Notes: generated by a model from the sequence alone, not told the origin. 64,000 bases of DNA from Actinoplanes auranticolor (GCF_018332655.1 NZ_BOQL01000018.1:186001-250000); one strand, 5' to 3'. Positions 1-9,085 are shown, numbered from the stretch's first letter. Numbers and translations are program-made.

Positions 1-563
1 GTACGGGTGAGGACAACCCAGATCGCGGCGGCGACGGCCAGCAGGAGCAGGAACGACACGGGCACCGGTCCGATGCGCTGGTATCCGAGACTCTGCACCA
101 GAACCGGCGCGGTCCGGCCCGCCGGGCCGTCGTAGCCGTTGTCGAGGTAGCCCTTCAGCAGCAGCCCGACGCCCACGGTCGCGATGAACGCGTTGATCCT
201 CGCCTTGGTGACGAGCATGCCGTTGAGGAACCCGATCGCGGCGCTGACCCCGAGCGCCAGCCCGACACCCGGCAGCAGCCCAGCGTTGCTGCCGGCCATG
301 GCCTCCGCCGCGACCAGAGTGCTGAGGCTGACCACGTAGGCCACGGACAGGTCGAGCGAGCCGCCGATGATGACCACGGTCTGGCCGACGGCGACGAGCC
401 CGAGACCGGCGGCGACGTGCAGCAGGCTCACCGTCGTCGGCTGGCTGAACAGCTGGCCGCCGTCGATCGTGACGACCAGCCAGCCGACCGCCAGGGTCAG
501 GGCCAGGGCGATGAACACGCCGGGTGCGGCGCGCCGGGCGGGCAGGGTCAGTGCGGTGCTCAT
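1..563 (-). CDS. Sugar ABC transporter permease, RbsC-like (partial)
   Basis: Membrane permease of a ribose/galactose-type ABC importer. The frame starts at ATG 563 and runs off the left edge, so about 187 N-terminal residues are visible and the C-terminal half is missing. The visible part is hydrophobic, with several membrane segments and the family motif GGSLDLSV near residue 70, typical of the BPD_transp_2 family. Its ATG shares one base with the TGA of the ATPase gene upstream in the same operon (TGATG at 561-565), so the two are translationally coupled. Substrate cannot be told from the sequence; a binding-protein gene would be expected beyond the window edge or elsewhere. Confidence 0.85.
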   Translation of the reverse strand, partial: MSTALTLPARRAAPGVFIALALTLAVGWLVVTIDGGQLFSQPTTVSLLHVAAGLGLVAVGQTVVIIGGSLDLSVAYVVSLSTLVAAEAMAGSNAGLLPGVGLALGVSAAIGFLNGMLVTKARINAFIATVGVGLLLKGYLDNGYDGPAGRTAPVLVQSLGYQRIGPVPVSFLLLLAVAAAIWVVLTR

Positions 564-2071
564 CAGGCCGCCGCCGGCACGGTGCCGAGGGCCAGGGTGA
601 GGACGTCCTCCTCGGTCGCGCCCGCGGGCAGCTCGCCGGCGATCCGGCCGTCGCGCAGCACGATGATCCGGTCGCTCATCCCCAGCAGCTCGGGCAGATC
701 GGACGAGATCATGAGTACGGCCGCACCGTCGCGGGCCAGGCGGCGGACGAGGTCGTGGATCGCCGACTTGGCGCCCACATCGATGCCCCGGGTCGGCTCG
801 TCGAACAGCAGGATCCCGGGCCCGAGGGCCAGCCACCGGGCCAGCACGACCTTCTGCTGGTTGCCGCCCGACAGGAAGCGGATCTCCTGGTCCTCCGTGG
901 CCGCCCGCACGTCGACCGCGGCGAGCAGCTCGCGGACCCGGGCGGTACGGGCGGCGCGGCCCCGCCAGGTGGGCAGCACAGCCCGCCCGGCCAGCAGGGC
1001 GTTGTCGAGCACCGACGCCCCGGCGACGATGCCCTCGCCCTTGCGGTCCTCGGTGACGTAGGCGATGCCGGCGCGCATCGCCGCGCGGGGCGAGCGCAGC
1101 CGGACCGGGGCGCCGTCGAGCGTGACCTCGCCCGTGGTGAACGGCGCGGCACCGAACAGAGCGCGAGCCAGCGCCGAGCGCCCCGAGCCCTGCAGGCCAC
1201 CGATGCCGAGCACCTCACCGGCCCGCACCCGCAGATCGATGTCGCGCAGCTTCCTGTTTCCTCCGTTGTGGACAGTGAGCCGGACCGGGCCGGGGTCGTC
1301 CGGCGCGGCCCGGTCGGGGTAGTAGCTGCTCAGGTCGCGGCCGACCATGTGCCGTACCAGCCGGTCGGGGTCGGTGTCCGCGGCGGGCACGGTGGTCACC
1401 AGGCGGCCGTCCTTGAGCACGGTGATCCGGTCGGCCAGGTCGAAGACCTCTTTGAGGCGGTGCGAGACGTACAGCACGCCGATCCCCCGTTGCTGCAGCC
1501 GCCGGACGAGCACGTAGAGCCGCTCCACCTCGTTGTCGGCCAGGGCCGCGGTGGGCTCGTCCATGATGAGCAGCCGCGCGTCGAGGGCGAGCGCCTTGAC
1601 GATCTCGACGATCTGCTGCCGGGCCACGCCGAGTCGGCCCACCCGGGACCCGGGTGGCAGCGAGCTCTCCTGGATGGAGGCCAGCAGCTCGGCGGTGCGC
1701 TCGCGCATGGCCCGGCGGTCGACGAGCCCGCGGCGCACGGGTTCGTGGCCCAGATACACGTTCTCCGCGACTGTGCGCTCCGGCAGCAGGTTGAACTCCT
1801 GGTGCACGATGCCGATCCCGGCCCGCTGGGCGTCGCGCGGGCCACTGAACCGTCGCGGCGCGCCGGCGAACTCGATCGTGCCCGCGTCGGGCGCGTACCC
1901 GCCGGACACGATCTTCATGAGCGTGGACTTGCCGGCGCCGTTCTCACCGACGACGGCATGCACCTCGCCCGGTACGACATCGAGGTCCACCCCGTCGAGG
2001 ACGCGCACGCCGAGGAACGATTTACCGATGCCCTTCAGTGCGAGCAGCGGCGACGGCAGAGCGTCAGACAT
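563..2071 (-). CDS. Sugar ABC transporter ATP-binding protein, RbsA/MglA-like
   Basis: Cytoplasmic ATPase of a monosaccharide importer, 502 aa, the usual length for tandem-domain RbsA/MglA/XylG proteins. The N-terminal cassette has Walker A GENGAGKST (residues 42-50), Walker B LLIMDEPT and a family-typical weak signature (LGVARQQ). The C-terminal cassette has the degenerate P-loop GLQGSGRSA, the signature LSGGNQQK and LLFDEPTRGIDVG. The ATG at 2071 follows an AGGGGCC ribosome site. First gene of an operon with the downstream permease, divergent from the secreted ThuA/dehydrogenase gene at 2373; together they suggest uptake of sugars released by the lectin-tagged enzymes. Sugar specificity is unknown. 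Confidence 0.93.
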   Translation of the reverse strand: MSDALPSPLLALKGIGKSFLGVRVLDGVDLDVVPGEVHAVVGENGAGKSTLMKIVSGGYAPDAGTIEFAGAPRRFSGPRDAQRAGIGIVHQEFNLLPERTVAENVYLGHEPVRRGLVDRRAMRERTAELLASIQESSLPPGSRVGRLGVARQQIVEIVKALALDARLLIMDEPTAALADNEVERLYVLVRRLQQRGIGVLYVSHRLKEVFDLADRITVLKDGRLVTTVPAADTDPDRLVRHMVGRDLSSYYPDRAAPDDPGPVRLTVHNGGNRKLRDIDLRVRAGEVLGIGGLQGSGRSALARALFGAAPFTTGEVTLDGAPVRLRSPRAAMRAGIAYVTEDRKGEGIVAGASVLDNALLAGRAVLPTWRGRAARTARVRELLAAVDVRAATEDQEIRFLSGGNQQKVVLARWLALGPGILLFDEPTRGIDVGAKSAIHDLVRRLARDGAAVLMISSDLPELLGMSDRIIVLRDGRIAGELPAGATEEDVLTLALGTVPAAA

Positions 2072-2110
2072 CAGCGGCCCCTACGGTGCGTGGTCGGCAG
2101 AATGGATCAA

Positions 2111-2184
2111 TAGTGGAATTGGTCGACAGCGTAGATGTTCCTTTCGACAAAATCAGCCCAGAAAAATGTGTAATGGAATTGGTC
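2111..2184. repeat. Paired 14-bp direct repeat in divergent promoter region
   Basis: The 301-bp gap between the sugar importer (start 2071) and the ThuA gene (start 2373) is AT-richer than its surroundings. It contains TAGTGGAATTGGTC at 2111-2124 and TAATGGAATTGGTC at 2171-2184, matching at 13 of 14 positions with starts exactly 60 bp apart. Nothing else in the gap codes. Tandem sites of this kind often bind a transcription factor controlling a sugar-transport operon; that role is inference. Confidence 0.45.
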
Positions 2185-2372
2185 CCGCCGTAGTCGTATT
2201 GACTTTCGGCAATAGCTGAACGCATGCTGGCCGAGACCGTCGCGGCGGACGGCATGACGATCTGACCGGCACACGCACGCCTTCGTACGCCCGGCAACGC
2301 CCGGACCGTCCGAGGGGCGGCGCCGCGTGCCCGTGATCCTCAGCCCTTTCCCCCGCCAGTACAGGAGACGGC

Positions 2373-5300
2373 ATGCGTCGCAGCACATTGATCATCGGGG
2401 CGATAGCGGGTCTGCTGCTGTCGTTCGCGGTCGCCGTTCCACCGGCGTCAGCGGCCCCAGCGTTCCGCGCTCTGCTGTTCACCAAGACCTCCGGCTACCG
2501 CCACGACTCGATCCCCGCCGGCGTCGCCATGTTCAACGAACAGGCCGCTGCCAACAACTTCGAAGTGGTGCACACCGAGGACTCCACCGCCTTCACCCCG
2601 GCCAACCTGGCCACCTTCGACGTGCTCGTCATGTTCCAGACCTCCGGCATGGTGTGGACCACGGCGGCCCAGCGCCAGGCGGTGGAGGGCTTCCTGGCCG
2701 CCGGCAAAGGCATCGTCGCTGTCCACAACGCCACGGACATGGGCATCGAGGCCGAGTACCCGTGGTGGGACCAGACGATCAACGCCGGCGCGCACATGCC
2801 GGAGCACTCCCCCGGCGTGCTGCCCGGCACCGCTGTCGTCGCCGACAAGAACCACCCGTCGACCGTCGGACTGCCGGACCGCTGGAACCGCAGCGAGGAG
2901 TGGTACAACTTCGACCGCAACCCGCGCGGTGACGTCCACGTGCTGGTCACCGCGGACGAGCGGACGTACAACCCGGGCTCGCGGGCGATGGGACCCGATC
3001 ACCCGATCTCCTGGTGCCGCAACACCGGCGGCGGCCGGGTCTGGGCCACCGGCATGGGTCACGCGATCGCGTCGTACAGCGAGACCGCCTTCCGCAACCA
3101 CGTCCTGGGTGGCGTCAAGTGGGCGGCCGGCAGCGAGCCCGGTGACTGCGGCGGCACCGTCTGGAGCAACTTCGAGAAGCGCACGCTCGACGACAACACC
3201 GCCGACCCGATGGCGATGGCGGTCGCTCCCGACGGGCGGGTGCTCTACGTCCAGCGCGCCGGGCAGGTGAAGATCTTCCGGCCGGCCACCAACAGCACCG
3301 TCACCGCCGGCACGCTGAGTGTCTACACCGGCGGCGAGGACGGCCTCACCGGACTGGCCCTGGACCCGAACTTCGCCAGCAACGGCTATGTGTACCTGTA
3401 CCACTCGCCGGCCGGCAGCACGACCGACGTCAACCGGGTCTCCCGCTTCACGCTCACCGGCGACACCCTGAACGTGTCCAGCCAGGTGACGATCATCGAC
3501 ATCCCGGCGTACCGTGACCGCACCTTCCCGGAGCCGGGGCACACCGGTGGCTACATCGAGTTCGGGCCGGACGGGAACCTCTACATCGGTACCGGTGACG
3601 ACACGCCGCCCAACCTCGACCCGAACTGGCAGGGCTGGGCGCCGCTGGACTGGCGCTCGGGCAAGGCCAATCTCGACGCCGCGCGTACCGCGGGTAACAC
3701 CAACGACCTGCGGGGCAAGCTGCTGCGGATCCGGCCCTCGGCCGGCGGCGGGTACACCGTCCCGACCGGCAACCTCTATCCGCAGGGCACGGCACAGACC
3801 AAGCCCGAGATCTACGCGATGGGCTTCCGCAACCCGTTCCGCTTCTCGATCGACCCGGCCAACGGCCACGTCTACCTGGCCGACTACGGCCCCGACCGCA
3901 GCGGTGCCACCACCAACCGCGGCCCCGAAGGGCTCGTTGAGCTGAACGTCATCAAGGCGCCGGGCAACTACGGCTGGCCGTTCTGCCACGGCAACAACCA
4001 GCCGTACGCGCCGTTCAACCCGGACACCGGCGTCGTCGGCGCGAAGTTCAACTGCGCCGCACCGGTCAACAACTCGCCCAACAACACCGGCCTGAGCAGT
4101 CTCAAGCCGGTCGTCGCCCCGAACATGTGGTACGGCTACGGCACCTCACCGACGTTCCCGGAGCTCGGCTCGGGCGGTTCGGGCCCGATGGGTGGACCGG
4201 TCTACCGCTACAACGCGGCCAACCCGTCGGCGACGAAGTTCCCGCCGTACTACGACGGTGTCCACTTCTTCTACGAGTGGACCCGCAACTACATCAAGGA
4301 GGTGCACTTCGACTCGGCCTCGGCGGTCACCCGGACCAACCCGTTCCTGCCCGCGGGCAACTTCATCAAGCCGATGGACCTGGAGTTCGGCCCGGACGGC
4401 TCGCTGTACGTGCTGGAGTGGGGCTCCAACTTCGGTGGTGGCAACAACGACTCCGGCCTGTACCGCATCGACTACATCCAGGGCGGGCGGTCCCCGATCG
4501 CCAAGGCCACCGGCACGCCGACCAGTGGAAACGCGCCGCTGACGGTCCAGTTCAGCAGCGCCGGCACGACTGATCCCGATCCCGGCAACACCCTCAGCTA
4601 CCTGTGGACCTTCGGCGACGGCACCACCTCCACGGCGGCCAACCCGTCCCACGTCTACACCGCCAACGGCAACTACGCCGCTCAGCTGAGGGTCACCGAC
4701 AACACCGGCAAGGCGTCCTTCGCCAACGTGCAGATCACCGTCGGGAACACCGCACCGGTGGTCACCATCACCGTGCCGGCCAACGGCGGGATGCTGAACT
4801 TCGGCGACCGGGTGCCGTACACGGTCACCGTCTCCGATCCCGGTGGCGCTCCCATCGACTGCACCAAGGTCCTGGTCAACCCGGCCCTGGGCCACGACGA
4901 CCACCAGCACGAGACGACCGACTACCCGGGCTGCTCGGGCACCATCGCCACGGATCTGCTGGGCGGGCACCCCGACGGCGCCAACCTGTACTACGTCCTG
5001 CGGGCCCGCTACACCGACAACGGCGGTACCGGCGGCGCGGCTCCGCTCACCGGCTACGCCCAGGCGGTGCTGCAGCCCAAACACAAGCAGGCGGAGTACT
5101 ACACCAGTCAGTCCGGCGTACGGGTCGTCGAGCAGGCCGCCGCGGAGAGCGGCAAGCGGATCGGCGACGTCTCCAACAACGACTGGGTGGCGTTCAGCCC
5201 GATGAGCCTGTCCGGCATCACCAGCGTCAGCTACCGGGTGTCGTCGCCGAACAGCGGCGGGTCGATCGAGCTGCGCGCCGGCTCACCGACCGGCACGCTG

Positions 5301-5927
5301 CTGGCCACCACGCCGGTGCCCAACACGGGCGGCTGGGACAACTACCAGTCCACGCCGGCGGTCAGCACCACCGCTCTGGCCGGGTCCCACACGCTGTACA
5401 TGGTCTTCAAGGGCTCCTCCACCAGCGTGTTCGACCTCGACTCGTTCACCTTCGGTGGCAGCGGCGTGGGGACCGGCGCACCTGATCCGGGCGGGGTGGC
5501 CGGCCGCACCTGGACGGTCGCGGCCCAGCACAGCGGCAAGCTCATCGACGTCAGCGCCGCTTCCACCGCCGACGGGGCGCAGATCGTCCAGTGGGCGGCC
5601 ACCGGCGGCAACAACCAGAAGTGGCAGGCGGTCGACGCCGGCGGCGGCGCGGTCTACCTGAAGGCGGCGCACAGCAACAAGTGCCTCGACGTGACCGGCG
5701 GCTCCACCGCCCAGGGTGCGTTCCTGCAACAGCTCACGTGCAACAACAGCAACCAGCAGAAGTTCCTCGTCACACCGGCCGCCACCACCGGGGTGTACAC
5801 CGTCAAGAGTGTCCCGAGCGGACTCTGCATCGACGTCAACGGTGGCGCGACCACCGACGGCGCACGGCTGCTGCAGTGGGGATGTCACACCGGGACAAAC
5901 CAGCAGTGGCGGTTCACCGCCGCGTAG
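2373..5927 (+). CDS. Secreted ThuA / sugar dehydrogenase / PKD / CBM6-like / ricin-lectin protein
   Basis: 1184-aa exported multidomain protein. ATG 2373 follows an AGGAGA site. Order: signal peptide 1-28 (hydrophobic core, cleavage near ASAA); ThuA-like domain about 31-245 (starts LLFTKTSGYRHDSIPAG); a glucose/sorbosone-dehydrogenase-type beta-propeller about 260-690; a PKD repeat about 708-790 (YLWTFGDGTTS); a CBM6-like beta-sandwich about 900-1030; and a ricin-B trefoil 1042-1184 with CLDV and QQW-type repeats. ThuA and this dehydrogenase family occur with keto-sugar and trehalose-type metabolism, so oxidation or handling of oxidised oligosaccharides outside the cell is likely; the exact reaction is unknown. 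The two catalytic modules here are on separate proteins in the minus-strand operon (13712-16522 and 12003-13700), so this is a fused paralogue. Confidence 0.9.
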   Translation: MRRSTLIIGAIAGLLLSFAVAVPPASAAPAFRALLFTKTSGYRHDSIPAGVAMFNEQAAANNFEVVHTEDSTAFTPANLATFDVLVMFQTSGMVWTTAAQRQAVEGFLAAGKGIVAVHNATDMGIEAEYPWWDQTINAGAHMPEHSPGVLPGTAVVADKNHPSTVGLPDRWNRSEEWYNFDRNPRGDVHVLVTADERTYNPGSRAMGPDHPISWCRNTGGGRVWATGMGHAIASYSETAFRNHVLGGVKWAAGSEPGDCGGTVWSNFEKRTLDDNTADPMAMAVAPDGRVLYVQRAGQVKIFRPATNSTVTAGTLSVYTGGEDGLTGLALDPNFASNGYVYLYHSPAGSTTDVNRVSRFTLTGDTLNVSSQVTIIDIPAYRDRTFPEPGHTGGYIEFGPDGNLYIGTGDDTPPNLDPNWQGWAPLDWRSGKANLDAARTAGNTNDLRGKLLRIRPSAGGGYTVPTGNLYPQGTAQTKPEIYAMGFRNPFRFSIDPANGHVYLADYGPDRSGATTNRGPEGLVELNVIKAPGNYGWPFCHGNNQPYAPFNPDTGVVGAKFNCAAPVNNSPNNTGLSSLKPVVAPNMWYGYGTSPTFPELGSGGSGPMGGPVYRYNAANPSATKFPPYYDGVHFFYEWTRNYIKEVHFDSASAVTRTNPFLPAGNFIKPMDLEFGPDGSLYVLEWGSNFGGGNNDSGLYRIDYIQGGRSPIAKATGTPTSGNAPLTVQFSSAGTTDPDPGNTLSYLWTFGDGTTSTAANPSHVYTANGNYAAQLRVTDNTGKASFANVQITVGNTAPVVTITVPANGGMLNFGDRVPYTVTVSDPGGAPIDCTKVLVNPALGHDDHQHETTDYPGCSGTIATDLLGGHPDGANLYYVLRARYTDNGGTGGAAPLTGYAQAVLQPKHKQAEYYTSQSGVRVVEQAAAESGKRIGDVSNNDWVAFSPMSLSGITSVSYRVSSPNSGGSIELRAGSPTGTLLATTPVPNTGGWDNYQSTPAVSTTALAGSHTLYMVFKGSSTSVFDLDSFTFGGSGVGTGAPDPGGVAGRTWTVAAQHSGKLIDVSAASTADGAQIVQWAATGGNNQKWQAVDAGGGAVYLKAAHSNKCLDVTGGSTAQGAFLQQLTCNNSNQQKFLVTPAATTGVYTVKSVPSGLCIDVNGGATTDGARLLQWGCHTGTNQQWRFTAA

Positions 5928-5938
5928 CCCGTCTCATC

Positions 5939-5974
5939 GAGAGGCTCCGGTGCACCTACGCGCCGGAGCCTCTC
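5939..5974 (+). terminator. Intrinsic-type terminator hairpin
   Basis: GAGAGGCTCCGG (5939-5950) pairs perfectly with CCGGAGCCTCTC (5963-5974) across a 12-nt loop, starting 12 nt after the TAG of the ThuA/dehydrogenase gene. There is no U-tract, which is common in actinomycete terminators. It separates this gene from the esterase gene that follows. Confidence 0.75.
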
Positions 5975-6019
5975 ACCGACAGGTCAGCGTCGCCACACCA
6001 CGAGGAAAGGAAACCTGCC

Positions 6020-7360
6020 ATGCGACAGGGCACCAATCGACACCGATGGCGTACGCCGCTAGCCATCGCCGCGACGTTGATTCTCACCGGAGCCGGTGTA
6101 GCGGGAGTCAGGCTGGCGGCCGCGGCCGCCGATACCGTCGCCCTCGCGGCTACGGCCGGATGCGGCAAGGCCCCCGGGTTGAACAGCGGTACGCACACGA
6201 TCCAGAGCGGCGGCCAGAATCGCAGCTTCATCCTGCGGGTCCCCGCCAACTACAACAGCAACAACCAGTACCGCCTGATCTTCGCCTTCCACTGGCGGGG
6301 CGGCACCATGAACGACGTCGCCTCGGGCGGGACCAGCGGCAGCGCCTGGTCCTACTACGGTATGCAGGAGCAGTCGAACAACAGCGCGATCCTGGTCGCG
6401 CCGCAGGGCAACGGCAACGGCTGGGCCAACCCCGGCGGACAGGACGTCACCTTCGTCGACGACATGATCCGGCGCATCGACGACGCGCTCTGTGTCGACA
6501 CCACGCAGCGCTTCGCGCTCGGTTTCAGCTACGGCGGCGGCATGAGCTATGCCCTCGCATGCGCCCGGGCCACCGTCTTCCGCGCGGTCGCGGTCTATTC
6601 CGGCGCGCAGCTGAGCGGCTGCAGCGGCGGCACCCAGCCGATCGCGTACTTCGGCCTGCACGGCATCTCGGACAACGTCCTCAACATCTCCCAGGGACGG
6701 GCGCTACGGGACACGTTCGTCCGGAACAACGGCTGTGCCGCGCAGAGCCCGCGGGAACCCGCACAGGGCAGCGGGCAGCACGTCACCACGCTGTACTCGT
6801 GCCGGGCGGGATACCCGGTGCAGTGGGCCGCCTACGACAGCGGCCACGGGCCGGGTCCGGTAGACGGCTGCTCCGGCTGCGAGGACGGCGTCCGGACCTG
6901 GACCAAGGCAGAGGTGTGGCGGTTCTTCGCCCAGTTCCAGGGCACCGGTCCCTCGCCGGATCCGAGCACTCCCCCGCCGAACCCGGCCGGCAACCGGCTG
7001 CGTAACGAGGGGTCCGGCCGGTGCCTGGACGTCAGCGGCGCCAGCTCGGCCAACGGTGCCCAGACCCAGATCTGGGACTGCCACACCAACCCCAACCAGC
7101 AGTTCGCCCAGAACGGACAGACCCTGCGGGTGACGGGCAAGGGCCTGGACGTGCCCGCCAACGCCGCGGCCGGCACCCGGGTGCAGATCTGGGACTGCAA
7201 CGGCCAGGCGAACCAGCAGTGGAACCTGAGCAACGGCACGGTCACCAGTGCCCAGACCGGACTGTGTCTGGACGTCAACGGCGGCGGCACCGCCAACGGC
7301 TCTGCGGTCATCGTGTGGAACTGCCACGGCGGCGCCAACCAACGGTGGGCCCGAGCGTAG
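6020..7360 (+). CDS. Secreted PHB-depolymerase/feruloyl-esterase family hydrolase with ricin lectin tail
   Basis: 446-aa exported alpha/beta hydrolase. ATG 6020 is preceded by a strong GAGGAAAGGAA site; the longer upstream reading frame lacks support. A signal peptide spans about residues 1-40. The catalytic domain has the nucleophile elbow GFSYGGGMSY (G-x-S-x-G), Asp in the YDSGHGPG region, and the N-terminal CGKAP and FHWRGG motifs of the LpqC/PHB-depolymerase (CE1-like) family, which includes feruloyl and acetyl-xylan esterases. A linker rich in Pro leads to a ricin-B domain (about 325-446). One conserved ricin cysteine is Gly here (VTGKGLDV), although the near-identical paralogue at 7796-9085 has GKCLDV. 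The likely role is removing acyl or feruloyl groups from plant polysaccharide. Confidence 0.88.
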   Translation: MRQGTNRHRWRTPLAIAATLILTGAGVAGVRLAAAAADTVALAATAGCGKAPGLNSGTHTIQSGGQNRSFILRVPANYNSNNQYRLIFAFHWRGGTMNDVASGGTSGSAWSYYGMQEQSNNSAILVAPQGNGNGWANPGGQDVTFVDDMIRRIDDALCVDTTQRFALGFSYGGGMSYALACARATVFRAVAVYSGAQLSGCSGGTQPIAYFGLHGISDNVLNISQGRALRDTFVRNNGCAAQSPREPAQGSGQHVTTLYSCRAGYPVQWAAYDSGHGPGPVDGCSGCEDGVRTWTKAEVWRFFAQFQGTGPSPDPSTPPPNPAGNRLRNEGSGRCLDVSGASSANGAQTQIWDCHTNPNQQFAQNGQTLRVTGKGLDVPANAAAGTRVQIWDCNGQANQQWNLSNGTVTSAQTGLCLDVNGGGTANGSAVIVWNCHGGANQRWARA

Positions 7361-7375
7361 CGGCAGCCCGAGAGC

Positions 7376-7402
7376 GGCGGCCCCGGCGATGCCGGGGCCG
7401 CC
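7376..7402 (+). terminator. Terminator hairpin of the plus-strand esterase gene
   Basis: GGCGGCCCCGGC (7376-7387), loop GAT, then GCCGGGGCCGCC (7391-7402): a 12-bp perfect stem 15 nt after the stop codon. The core CCCCGGCGATGCCGGGG is identical to that of the hairpin ending the convergent paralogue, so the terminators appear to have been copied along with the genes. Confidence 0.8.
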
Positions 7403-7757
7403 TTCATGCGGTCTGCGCGTTCGTCGAGGCCGACGCGCCGCGGGTGTTCTGCCCGCGGCACGTGGTCGACCACGACACCGGGCGGCTGGATCCGGCGGTC
7501 CGTCCTCGAACACTGCCCTCAAGCGATCCGCTGCGCCGACTCGTTCGACGTGGTCGCCCGGGCCACGGACGCCCTCGACGAGCAACGCCGCGCCGCCTGG
7601 AACACCGCACGGCGCGGTCAAGGGCACCAGCCGCACGAACAACCGCAACCACCGCCCGGACGGCGCCACGAAACCCTCACCGAACGTCGACGTGAGCAAA
7701 CCGCCTGGATCGCCAGGACCCGGCCCACCCCGCACCGCGCCTGGGCACCCGCAGAAA
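7403..7757 (+). pseudogene. Degraded ISL3-family transposase remnant
   Basis: No intact frame, but translated pieces look like an ISL3-type transposase. From about 7409 one frame reads FVEADAPRVFCPRH, like the zinc-finger segment of this family. From about 7518 another reads CADSFDVVARATDALDEQRR, matching the RCADPFHVVxWATxALDxVRR block. From about 7673 there is ETLTERRREQTAWIARTRP, matching the ENLTERQxxKLAWIAKTDP block. The segments are in different frames and much intervening sequence is missing, so this is a deleted and frameshifted relic. It lies between the two convergent esterase paralogues and may mark the recombination that made them. Family assignment is from recalled consensus, not a search. 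Confidence 0.6.
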
Positions 7758-7782
7758 GCAGCCCCGGCGATGCCGGGGCTGC
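7758..7782 (-). terminator. Terminator hairpin of the minus-strand esterase operon
   Basis: GCAGCCCCGGC (7758-7768), loop GAT, then GCCGGGGCTGC (7772-7782): an 11-bp perfect stem 13 nt beyond the minus-strand stop at 7796. It probably ends the four-gene operon that starts at 16522. Confidence 0.8.
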
Positions 7783-7795
7783 CTCGGGGTGAGCG

Positions 7796-9085
7796 CTACG
7801 CTCGGGCCCAGCGTTGATTCGCGCTGGTGTGGCAGGTCCAGACGACCACGGCGGTGCCGTTGGCGGTGCCGGCGCCGGTGACGTCCAGGCACAAGCCGCT
7901 CTGGGCGTTGCTGATCGTGCCGTTGCCGTTGAGGTTCCACTGCTGGTTGGCGCCGCCGTTGCAGTCCCAGATCTGCACCCGGGTGCCGGCCGCGGCGTTG
8001 GCGGGCACGTCCAGGCACTTGCCCGTCACCCGCAGGGTCTGTCCGTTCTGGGCGAACTGCTGGTTGGGGTTGGTGTGGCAGTCCCAGATCTGGGTCTGGG
8101 CACCGTTGGCCGAGCTGGCGCCGCTGACGTCCAGGCACCGGCCGGCGGACTCGCTGCGCAGCCGGAAGCCGGTCGGGTTCGGGCCGGGGCCGGGGTTCTC
8201 GCCCGTGAAGAACTTCCACACCTCTTCCTTGACCCAGCTGCGGGCGCCGCTCTCACAGCCGGCACACCCGTCCACCGGGCCTTGCTGATGCCCGCCGTCG
8301 AAGGCGGCCCAGACAACCGGATATCCCTGCTGGCATCCTGAGTAGGTGGTGGTGATGTGGGTCCGGCTGCCCGCAGCGGGCTCCGGTGGGTTCTGGGGGG
8401 TGCAGCCGTTGTTCCGGACGAACCTGTCCCGCAGCGCTCGTCCGGCGCCGATGTTGTCGCCGATGCCGTGCACGCCCATGTACGCGAACGGCTGCGTGCC
8501 GCCGCTGCAGCCGCTGATCGGTCCGGGGGCGGCGATGGCCGCGACCGCCCGGAAGACAGCCGGCCGGGCACACGCCAGCGCGTAACTCATGGCGCCGCCG
8601 TAGCTGAAACCCAGGGAGAAACGCTGCGTCGTGTCGATGCACAGGTCGTTGTCGAGCCGTCTGATCATGTCGTCGACGAAGGTCACGTCCTCGCCGCCGG
8701 TATTGGCCCAGCCGTTGCCGATGCCCTGGGGCGCGACGAAGATCGCGCTGTTGTCGGCCAGCCGCCGGAGCCCGTAGTGGGCATAGACGTCGCCGTCGCT
8801 TCCGCCGGAGGCGACAGCCTCGGCGGTGCCACCCCACCAGTGGAAGCCGAAGATCAGCCGATACTGCCGGTTGTTGTCGTAGTTGGCCGGGACGCTCAGG
8901 ATGAAGGAACGGCTCTTGCCACTGCTCTGGATGGTGTGCGTGCCGCTCGTCAGCGCCGGGGCCTTGCCGCATCCGGGGGTCGCCGCGGCGGCGCCGGCAG
9001 CGCTACCTTGCGCCACAGCGCCCAGGGCCAGGCCGAGCACCGCCGCGACCAGAACCGGTCCCAGCGATCGGTGGATCGACATCAT
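7796..9085 (-). CDS. Secreted PHB-depolymerase/feruloyl-esterase family hydrolase with ricin lectin tail
   Basis: 429 aa, paralogue of the convergent gene at 6020. Signal peptide about 1-31, then CGKAP, FHWWGG and the nucleophile elbow GFSYGGAMSY, with a Cys-rich GCAGCESG segment near the catalytic His region (DGGHQQG). C-terminal ricin-B domain about 305-429 with three QxW repeats and intact GKCLDV cysteines. ATG 9085 follows a GAGG site; ATG 9082 is possible. Last gene of the operon 16522-7796, 41 bp after the GH95 gene. Likely exported esterase acting on substituted plant polysaccharide, held on the sugar chain by its lectin. A PHB-depolymerase role cannot be excluded. Confidence 0.88.
   Translation of the reverse strand: MMSIHRSLGPVLVAAVLGLALGAVAQGSAAGAAAATPGCGKAPALTSGTHTIQSSGKSRSFILSVPANYDNNRQYRLIFGFHWWGGTAEAVASGGSDGDVYAHYGLRRLADNSAIFVAPQGIGNGWANTGGEDVTFVDDMIRRLDNDLCIDTTQRFSLGFSYGGAMSYALACARPAVFRAVAAIAAPGPISGCSGGTQPFAYMGVHGIGDNIGAGRALRDRFVRNNGCTPQNPPEPAAGSRTHITTTYSGCQQGYPVVWAAFDGGHQQGPVDGCAGCESGARSWVKEEVWKFFTGENPGPGPNPTGFRLRSESAGRCLDVSGASSANGAQTQIWDCHTNPNQQFAQNGQTLRVTGKCLDVPANAAAGTRVQIWDCNGGANQQWNLNGNGTISNAQSGLCLDVTGAGTANGTAVVVWTCHTSANQRWARA

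Larger units (their letters stand above)
7014..8145. repeat. 191-bp near-perfect inverted repeat inside two ricin-domain genes
   Basis: Bases 7014-7204 (plus-strand esterase) and the reverse complement of 7955-8145 (minus-strand paralogue) match over 191 bp with a single difference that I can find (GGC versus TGC at the GK-Gly/Cys-LD codon). The surrounding ricin-domain sequence and the catalytic domains diverge much more. This points to recent gene conversion or module copying between the convergent paralogues. The arms flank the relic transposase and both terminators. Confidence 0.85.
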
